Below are positions 30,398-36,452 of a stretch of DNA of 36,452 nt, piece after piece (position 1 is the stretch's first letter; each line of letters starts with the position of its first letter). The DNA is from Magnetospirillum sp. GTDB taxonomy: Bacteria > Pseudomonadota > Alphaproteobacteria > Rhodospirillales > Magnetospirillaceae. The stretch spans positions 1 to 36,452 of the forward strand of contig JACRFY010000117.1 of NCBI GenBank assembly GCA_016212565.1. The letters are read 5' to 3'. Position numbers and translations under genes: made by a program. The notes under the pieces were generated by a model. It saw nothing but the letters and a program-made list of their open reading frames with translations. It made no database searches and was not told the origin of the DNA.

Positions 30398-30855
30398 GGG
30401 ACGCCGCTTCCCTCTCGCCCCTCGACCGCCGCATCGTCAACGCCCTGCAAGCCGGCTTCCCGATCTGCGAGCGCCCCTTCGCCGCCGCCGCCGAGTCGCT
30501 GGGCATCGACGAGGACACCCTGATCGCCCGCCTTCAGGCCCTGCGCGAGGCCAACGTGCTGACCCGCTTCGGCCCCCTCTACGACGCCAATCGCTTCGGC
30601 GGCCACGTCACCTTGGCGGCGTTGGCCGTGCCGGCCGAGCGCTTCGATGCCGTCGCCGAAATCGTCAATGCCTTCCCCGAGGTCGCCCACAATTACGCCC
30701 GCGAGCACCGCCTCAACATGTGGTTCGTGGTCGCCGCCGAATCGGTTGAGGCGGTTGCCCGGGTCTTGACCGAAGTCGAGGCGCGGACCGGTCTGACCGT
30801 CTACGACATGCCCAAGACCCGCGAATTCTTCGTGGGCTTGAGACTGGAAGCATGA
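30394..30855 (+). CDS. nirG: siroheme decarboxylase subunit NirG (Lrp/AsnC-like)
   Basis: LDRRIVNALQAGFPICERPFAAAAE, HNYAREHRLNMWFVVAAE; 4-nt overlap with nirL. Confidence 0.87.
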   Translation: MRDAASLSPLDRRIVNALQAGFPICERPFAAAAESLGIDEDTLIARLQALREANVLTRFGPLYDANRFGGHVTLAALAVPAERFDAVAEIVNAFPEVAHNYAREHRLNMWFVVAAESVEAVARVLTEVEARTGLTVYDMPKTREFFVGLRLEA

Positions 30856-31331
30856 TCGATTTCGACGCCGTCGACCGCGCCCTGATCGTTGCCACCCAGG
30901 AGGGCCTGCCGCTGGTGCCGCAGCCCTATGCCGCAGTGGCCGAGGCCATCGGCATTTCCGCCGCCGAGGCGATGGCGCGGCTGCGTCGCATGCAGGACTC
31001 CGGTGCCATCCGCCGCATCGCCGCGGTGCCCAACCATTACGCGCTCGGCTACCGCTTCAACGGCATGACCTGCTGGGACGTCGCCGACGGCGATATCGCG
31101 GCCGCCGGCACCGCGGTGGCGGCGCTGCCCTTCGTCAGCCACTGCTACCAGCGCCCGCGCCATCTGCCCGACTGGCCCTATTCGCTGTTCGCCATGATCC
31201 ATGCCAAGGACGCGGAATCCGCCGAAGGCCTGGTGGCCGAGGTGGCGGCGGCGTTGGGCGATCTGTCGCGCGGCCATGTGGTGCTGTTCTCGACCCGCAT
31301 CCTCAAGAAAACCGGCCTGCGCCTGTCCTAG
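30852..31331 (+). CDS. nirH: siroheme decarboxylase subunit NirH (Lrp/AsnC-like)
   Basis: CYQRPRHLPDWPYSLFAMIHAKDAES; 4-nt overlap with nirG. Confidence 0.87.
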   Translation: MIDFDAVDRALIVATQEGLPLVPQPYAAVAEAIGISAAEAMARLRRMQDSGAIRRIAAVPNHYALGYRFNGMTCWDVADGDIAAAGTAVAALPFVSHCYQRPRHLPDWPYSLFAMIHAKDAESAEGLVAEVAAALGDLSRGHVVLFSTRILKKTGLRLS

Positions 31332-31341
31332 GAGAGCCCGC

Positions 31342-32481
31342 ATGTTCCGCCTGTCCCAGTTCATGCGCGAGCTGACCGCTCCCACCCCCGCCGGTCCGCG
31401 CCGCCTGCCGCCAGGGCCGGTGGTGATCTGGAATCTGGTGCGCCGTTGCAACCTCACCTGCCGGCATTGCTATTCGATTTCCGCCGACAAGGACTTTGCC
31501 GGCGAGTTGTCGACCGACGAGGTGTCGTCGGTGCTCGACGACCTCAAGGCCTTTCGCGTGCCGGCCCTGATTCTGTCGGGCGGCGAGCCGCTGCTGCGTT
31601 CGGATATCTTTGCCATCGCCGCCCGCGCCAAGGGGCTGGGGTTCTACACCGCCCTGTCCACCAACGGCACCCTGATCGACGAGCGGGCCGCCGACCGGAT
31701 CGCTGCCATCGGCATCGATTACCTGGGCATCAGCATCGACGGCATCGGCGAGGTCCATGACCACTTTCGCGGCAAGGAGGGCGCCTTCGCCCACGCCTTG
31801 GCCGGATTGCGCCACTGCCGGGACCGCGGCGTCAAGGTGGGACTGCGCTTCACCATGACCCGCGACAACGAAGCGACCCTGCCGGCGGTGCTCGACCTGG
31901 CGGAGGGGGAGGGGATCGCCAAGTTCTACCTTTCGCACCTTAACTACGCCGGCCGCGGCAACAAGAACCGCGGCGAGGATTCGGCCTTCGCCGCCACCCG
32001 CGCGGCGATGGACGCGCTGTTCGAGCGGGTGTGGGCCAAGACCGGGCGCGGCGAGGAGTCCGAATTCGTCACCGGCAACAACGATGCCGACGGCGCCTTC
32101 TTCCATGGTTGGGTGGCGCGGCGCTTTCCCGCCCATGCCGAGCATATCCGCGCCAAGCTGGAGCAATGGGGCGGCAATGCCTCGGGGGTGGCGGTCGCCA
32201 ACATCGACAACCTCGGCAACGTCCATCCCGACACCATGTGGGGCCATGTCACCCTGGGCAACGTGCGTGCGCGGCGCTTCGGCGACATCTGGAGCGACGT
32301 TTCGCATCCGTTGATGGCCGGGCTGAAGGCGTTCCCGCGCCGTCTGGGCGGGCGCTGCGGCGACTGCCGCTGGCTGGGGATGTGCAACGGCAACAGCCGC
32401 GTCCGCGCCGAGCGCATCCACGGCGAGGTGTGGGCCGAGGACCCGGGATGCTACCTGACGGACGAGGAGGTGAGGGGATGA
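31342..32481 (+). CDS. nirJ: heme d1 biosynthesis radical SAM protein NirJ
   Basis: CNLTCRHCYS radical-SAM cluster motif; LSGGEPLLR; C-terminal CGDCRWLGMCNGNSRVRA. Confidence 0.95.
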   Translation: MFRLSQFMRELTAPTPAGPRRLPPGPVVIWNLVRRCNLTCRHCYSISADKDFAGELSTDEVSSVLDDLKAFRVPALILSGGEPLLRSDIFAIAARAKGLGFYTALSTNGTLIDERAADRIAAIGIDYLGISIDGIGEVHDHFRGKEGAFAHALAGLRHCRDRGVKVGLRFTMTRDNEATLPAVLDLAEGEGIAKFYLSHLNYAGRGNKNRGEDSAFAATRAAMDALFERVWAKTGRGEESEFVTGNNDADGAFFHGWVARRFPAHAEHIRAKLEQWGGNASGVAVANIDNLGNVHPDTMWGHVTLGNVRARRFGDIWSDVSHPLMAGLKAFPRRLGGRCGDCRWLGMCNGNSRVRAERIHGEVWAEDPGCYLTDEEVRG

Positions 32482-34082
32482 TGCGGTCGAGCTTCTGCAA
32501 AAGTCCCGTCAAGCCCGGGCATGACGCGTTTGGACGGGCGAGGGGATTGCTTGCCGTTCTTCTCCTCGTCCTCTCCACCCCCGCTCTCGCCGATCCCGAC
32601 CCGGCCCGCCTGTTTGCCGAGCATTGTGCCGCCTGCCACGGCGCCGACCGTCTCGGCGCCATCGGCCCGGCGTTGCTGTCGGAGAATCTCGGCCGCCTCA
32701 AGCCCGCCGAGGCCGAACAGGTGATCGCCAACGGTCGCCCGGCCACCCAGATGGAGGGGCTCAAGGAGGTCCTGAGCCCGGCCGAGATCAAGGCCCTGGC
32801 CGCCTATGTCTTCACCCCGCTGCCGGCGGTGCCGCGCTGGGGCATGGCCGAGATCGCCGCCAGCCGGCTGGTTCATGTCGACCAGGCCACGCTGCCGGCC
32901 AAGCCGCCCTTCGCCGCCGATCCGCTCAATCTGTTTACCGTGGTCGAGACCGGCGACCACGCCATCACCATCCTCGACGGCGACGCGATGGCGCCGCTCT
33001 ACCGCTTGCCGACCCGCTTCGCCCTGCATGGCGGCGCCAAGTATTCGCCCGACGGCCGCTTCGTCTACCTCGCCTCGCGCGACGGCTGGGTGCAGAAGAT
33101 CGACATGTGGACCGGCACCCTGCTGGCCGAGGTGCGGGTCGGCATCAACACCCGCAACGTCGCCGTCTCCCACGACGGCCGCTTCCTGATGGTCGGCAAC
33201 GTGTTGCCCCACACCCTGGTGGCGCTGGATGCCGACGATCTCAAGCCGTTGCAGGTGATCCCGGTCCAGGGCGACGGCAAGAGCTCGCGCGTCTCGGCGG
33301 TCTATACCGCGCCGCCGCGGTCCTCGTTCGTGGTGGCGCTGAAGGACATCCAGGAGCTGTGGGAGATCCCCTACGCCGACGATGCCGGCCCGGTGCTCAA
33401 CGGCCTGGTGCATTCCTACGAGAAGGGGCTGGAGGAGGGCGACAGCACCGGCGGCCGCTTCCAGGCCCTGCGCATCCGTACCGAGGACTTCCTCGACGAC
33501 TTCTTCTTCGATCCCGGCTACGAGCGGGCGATGGGCGCCTCGCGCGACGGCAAGCGCGGCATCGTCGTCGACCTCGACATCAAGCGCACCTGGGCGCGGC
33601 TCGACCTGCCGGGCATGCCCCATCTCGGCTCGGGGATCGTTTTTCGCAAGGACGGTCGGCTGATGATGGCGACGCCGCACCTCAAGGAGGCGGTGGTCAG
33701 CGTCATCGACATGGAGAGCTGGCAGACGGTCAAGCGCATCCCCACCCTGGGGCCGGGCTTCTTCATGCGCGGCCACGAGAAGTCCCCCTATGCCTGGGTG
33801 GATGTCTCGCTGGGCAAGGACAAGGATGCCATGCAGGTGATCGACACCCGCACCCTGGAGATCGTCGCCACCCTGCGCCCGGCGCCGGGCAAGACCACCC
33901 GGCATGTGGAATTCGACCGCACCGGGACCAAGGTGCTGCTGTCGGTGTCGGAGAAGGACGGCGAATTGCTGGTCCTCGACGCCGCGAGCTTTGCGGTGCT
34001 GAAGCGGCTGCCGATGAAGCTCCCGGTCGGGAAGTACAATGTCTACAACAAGATCACCTACTCGGCGGGGACCAGCCACTGA
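32478..34082 (+). CDS. nirN: NirN, d1-heme-binding nirS paralog (dihydro-heme d1 dehydrogenase)
   Basis: CAACH c-heme site; NirS-like propeller; terminal GKYNVYNKITYSAGTSH; 4-nt overlap with nirJ. Confidence 0.93.
   Translation: MMRSSFCKSPVKPGHDAFGRARGLLAVLLLVLSTPALADPDPARLFAEHCAACHGADRLGAIGPALLSENLGRLKPAEAEQVIANGRPATQMEGLKEVLSPAEIKALAAYVFTPLPAVPRWGMAEIAASRLVHVDQATLPAKPPFAADPLNLFTVVETGDHAITILDGDAMAPLYRLPTRFALHGGAKYSPDGRFVYLASRDGWVQKIDMWTGTLLAEVRVGINTRNVAVSHDGRFLMVGNVLPHTLVALDADDLKPLQVIPVQGDGKSSRVSAVYTAPPRSSFVVALKDIQELWEIPYADDAGPVLNGLVHSYEKGLEEGDSTGGRFQALRIRTEDFLDDFFFDPGYERAMGASRDGKRGIVVDLDIKRTWARLDLPGMPHLGSGIVFRKDGRLMMATPHLKEAVVSVIDMESWQTVKRIPTLGPGFFMRGHEKSPYAWVDVSLGKDKDAMQVIDTRTLEIVATLRPAPGKTTRHVEFDRTGTKVLLSVSEKDGELLVLDAASFAVLKRLPMKLPVGKYNVYNKITYSAGTSH
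32508..32525. repeat. REP-like palindrome inside the nirN signal-peptide n-region
   Basis: GTCAAGCCCGGGCATGAC, 18-bp palindrome with one mismatched pair. Confidence 0.55.
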
Positions 34083-34095
34083 GGGGGGAGGATCG

Positions 34096-34557
34096 CTACG
34101 CCGAGACCGCCGTGTCGCGCTCGCCACCCGCGGCGGCCAGGATGCAGACGCGGACCTTCTTGTCCATCAGGGCCAGCAGCCAGGGGCAAAACCCGTTGCA
34201 GCCGCTTTCCCGGTAGGCCAGACGGACGCGGGTGCGGATGCGGGCGAGGTCGCCGCTCCCGGCCAAGCTCCGGGCCATGCGCCGATTGATCGCCACCAGG
34301 GCGTCGATATCGCCGTCGTCGACGCCGCGGCCCCCGGTCGACGAGAGGTGAATGGCGAATTCGCTGTGGTGGGGAACGATCCATCCCTCCGTCGCCCCGA
34401 GTTCCGTCACCGCCCGCCATAGGCGGTGGTTGGAATCCATGGCCTCCAGGTAACAGGCCATGTCGTGCGCGTCTTCGAGGCCGTCGGCGATTTCCAGCAG
34501 GGCGGTGACGCAGATATCGATCAGGACCAACCGGATCGGGATGACATTCGGACACAT
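34096..34557 (-). CDS. hypothetical protein, convergent with nirN
   Basis: MCPNVIPIRLVLIDICVTALLEIADGLEDAHDMACYLEAMDSNHRLWRAV...; start preceded by GGAGGAGAC. Confidence 0.65.
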   Translation of the reverse strand: MCPNVIPIRLVLIDICVTALLEIADGLEDAHDMACYLEAMDSNHRLWRAVTELGATEGWIVPHHSEFAIHLSSTGGRGVDDGDIDALVAINRRMARSLAGSGDLARIRTRVRLAYRESGCNGFCPWLLALMDKKVRVCILAAAGGERDTAVSA

Positions 34558-34948
34558 CGCGACGTCTCCTCCGTCTGCTGCAGCCACGGCAATCCCTTCG
34601 CCAATGGCGATGCGGGGCGGGGTTCACTGATGAGTAGCGTTTGCCAGCTATAGCTGCGATGCGGTCGACCGCGACCTTCCTGCCAAATCAAGGATATCGG
34701 CTCGCAGCGAACAGGCGAAAAGCATGAGCCGGTACTGGACCGAATCATAGTATGGCTTAAGTATGGGGTCGGAGCATCCGCCCCCGTCGTTCGGCCAGGG
34801 CGAGGCCGTGCGCTTGCGCCGCACCGTTCCCTGCCGCATAACCTGTCGGCAACGGTTTGGTCGAACATCGAGGACATCCTGTCATGACGGCACGGGAATA
34901 CGGCGGAGCGGCGCAGGTGCGGCCGTCGCGCATCGGGACCGGACTCCG

Positions 34949-35260
34949 GTGAGCCGCGCCGAGAGCGGGGAGAAGGGGCGCCTGCTGCGCATGCTGGCCT
35001 TCCACATCCACAAGAAGCTGCCGGCCGACGAGGCCCTGACCGCCTGTTTCGAGGCCGAAGGCCGGGGTGGGCGCCATCGTCAGTGGCGGCAGGCGGGCTC
35101 GGTGCTGGCCGTCGAGGGGTTCGTGCCGGCGCTGGTGGCGGCGGGCTTGGTCGGCGACGAAGCGGCGCTGGTGCTGAGTGTGCTGCACGCCGCGGGAGAC
35201 CACCGCCTGCTGTCGAAGGCGCTCGAGAATCTGGCGGCCTATCGCGAGGCCGCAGACTAG
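34949..35260 (+). CDS. small helical protein, possibly resembling one T2SS-F (GspF/PilC) domain
   Basis: GTG start; KKLPADEALTACFEAEGRGGRHRQWRQAGSVLAVEGFVPALVAAGLVGDEAALVLSVLHAAGDHRLLSKALENLAAYREAAD. Confidence 0.5.
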   Translation: MSRAESGEKGRLLRMLAFHIHKKLPADEALTACFEAEGRGGRHRQWRQAGSVLAVEGFVPALVAAGLVGDEAALVLSVLHAAGDHRLLSKALENLAAYREAAD

Positions 35261-35353
35261 CATTATACCACCGAGCCACTGACGTGACTCGGCGGATTGC
35301 CCCTCGCCGGGCGGGCGCGTCCGCGCCCTTGGCCGCGGCCGCAATGGCCGCCG

Positions 35354-35393
35354 AATACCGGCGAACAGGTCATTTCGAGCGTTCGCCGGTATT
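35354..35393. repeat. 13-bp perfect inverted repeat (hairpin)
   Basis: AATACCGGCGAAC (35354-35366)/GTTCGCCGGTATT (35381-35393). Confidence 0.9.
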
Positions 35394-35396
35394 ACC

Positions 35397-35462
35397 GTTG
35401 CTATTTCCATGGCCTCCGAATCATGGTTCCCCATTGATTCAGACGTTCATGGAAATAGCAAC
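35397..35462. repeat. 15-bp perfect inverted repeat with nested palindrome
   Basis: GTTGCTATTTCCATG (35397-35411)/CATGGAAATAGCAAC (35448-35462); inner GAATCATGG/CCATTGATTC. Confidence 0.9.
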
Positions 35463-35499
35463 TGTAATGCTAGAGTCGGACTGGCCGTCCTCCGATCAT

Positions 35500-35587
35500 C
35501 GTCATCCCGGCCGGAGCGGAGAGCCGGGATCCATCGTCGTGCACCACCATGGATCCCGGGTCGCGCTGCGCTTGCCCGAGGGTGACG
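35500..35587. repeat. REP-like inverted pair
   Basis: CGTCATCCCGGCC...GGGATCCA (35500-35532) facing TGGATCCCGGG...GGTGACG (35550-35587). Confidence 0.75.
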
Positions 35588-35641
35588 CTCGCTTAAGTCG
35601 GCACCTCTGCGCTGGCGCGGGTGGGGGGCCGATCCCGTGTC

Positions 35642-35965
35642 CTACTTGCAGATATTGATGATGTCCTTGGCGGTCACCACCACTTCCTTGGGTGCCTGCT
35701 GACCCGGCTGGGTGGTGCCGACGTTCATGTTGCAGGTGCCGGCCTTCTTGCTGCCGAAATTGACCACCGTCTGGTCGTTCATCTGCTCGTAGCCGGACTT
35801 CTTTTTCTGTCCGCCGTCCATGGTCCAGCGCTTGGCCTTGACGTTGTCGACCTTCGACTGGCCGTGATTGTCGAGGTGCGAGCCGCGGTTGATGTCGCCC
35901 GCCCAGGCTGGCAGGGCAATGGCGGCCGCGATGGCGATCGCACCGGCAAGCATCCACGTCTTCAT
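35642..35965 (-). CDS. small exported protein of unknown function
   Basis: Signal peptide MKTWMLAGAIAIAAAIALPAWAG; C-terminus KEVVVTAKDIINICK. Confidence 0.65.
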   Translation of the reverse strand: MKTWMLAGAIAIAAAIALPAWAGDINRGSHLDNHGQSKVDNVKAKRWTMDGGQKKKSGYEQMNDQTVVNFGSKKAGTCNMNVGTTQPGQQAPKEVVVTAKDIINICK

Positions 35966-35983
35966 GGTGAGCCTCCGCTGGAA

Positions 35984-36298
35984 TTACTTGCAGTCGGGAT
36001 CGGCGCCGGTGACGCCGATGTTGACGCAGCCCTTGCGCCCGCGTCCGCCGACCACGTTCTGGACGTTCTTCGCATCCACCGAAACAGTGCTGCCGCCGCT
36101 ATGGCTGCTGTTGATGGCGCCGATGTTGGTCTTGGCGACGGTGTTCTGCCCGGTGGCGACGGTGTTGACGTCCTGGGCATTGACGTTGAGGGTGTTGTTG
36201 CCCCTCAGGCTGATGCCGCCCGTCTGCTGGGCCGACGCCGCGCCGACCACACCGACGACCAGCGCCGCGACAAGGAAAGAGGCCGGGAAAAGACGCAT
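35984..36298 (-). CDS. small exported Asn/Gly/Val-rich protein of unknown function
   Basis: Signal peptide MRLFPASFLVAALVVGVVGAASAQQ; NTLNVNAQDVNTVATGQNTVAKTNIGAINSS; C-terminus GADPDCK. Confidence 0.65.
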   Translation of the reverse strand: MRLFPASFLVAALVVGVVGAASAQQTGGISLRGNNTLNVNAQDVNTVATGQNTVAKTNIGAINSSHSGGSTVSVDAKNVQNVVGGRGRKGCVNIGVTGADPDCK

Positions 36299-36363
36299 CG
36301 CCGTACTCCCCACATGGTCCGATCAACGATTATACCATAGGCGCGGCGGTCCTCGCCATGTGC

Positions 36364-36452
36364 TCAACGGCAATTGTTGATGACGTAGACGTCCTTGGTC
36401 GCCTTGGATCCCGAGGGGGTTCCGCCCTCGCCGACGCCGCCGATCACCACCG
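36364..36452 (-). CDS. C-terminal end of a further ORF, truncated by the window edge
   Basis: Minus-strand frame reads VVIGGVGEGGTPSGSKATKDVYVINNCR then TGA. Confidence 0.5.
   Translation of the reverse strand, partial: VVIGGVGEGGTPSGSKATKDVYVINNCR

Noticed and set aside
29454-31331. Four consecutive Lrp/AsnC-like genes considered as transcription regulators
   Set aside because: Match the known siroheme decarboxylase set NirD-L-G-H of heme d1 synthesis rather than novel regulators
32451-34127. 558-aa minus-strand ORF opposite nirN
   Set aside because: Shadow ORF of nirN, compositionally biased and without domain signal

Overview
High-GC alphaproteobacterial-type chromosome segment, probably Rhodospirillales/Magnetospirillum-like (inferred from gene content and style; no database search was run). 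The left ~23 kb is mostly housekeeping and accessory genes: NicO/RcnA-type metal exporter fragment, EipB/DUF1849, a TPR-like protein, ROK kinase, purN-purM, DUF2066, CDP-alcohol phosphatidyltransferase, AI-2E/PerM permease, Hda/DnaA-like protein, map, sfsA, an HI0933-type flavoprotein, a NarL-type response regulator, two tandem paralogous proteins of unknown function, RlpA-like lipoprotein, and a peptide-type ABC SBP plus two permeases. Positions ~21.5-34.1 kb hold a denitrification locus: two tandem Crp/Fnr regulators, nirS (cytochrome cd1 nitrite reductase), and a divergent operon nirT-like / heme-binding cytochrome / cupredoxin / nirE-C-F-D-L-G-H-J-N for heme d1 biogenesis. The right end has a palindrome-dense intergenic region and a run of small exported proteins of unknown function. 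Main points to re-check: the uncharacterised paralog pair at 13.8-16.1 kb, the cytochrome with a CX3CH motif plus cupredoxin in the nir operon, a possible 1-nt frameshift at the start of purM, the palindromic intergenic element at ~35.26-35.59 kb, and the small secreted protein cluster at the right edge. No tRNA, rRNA, CRISPR array or intact transposase was recognised.
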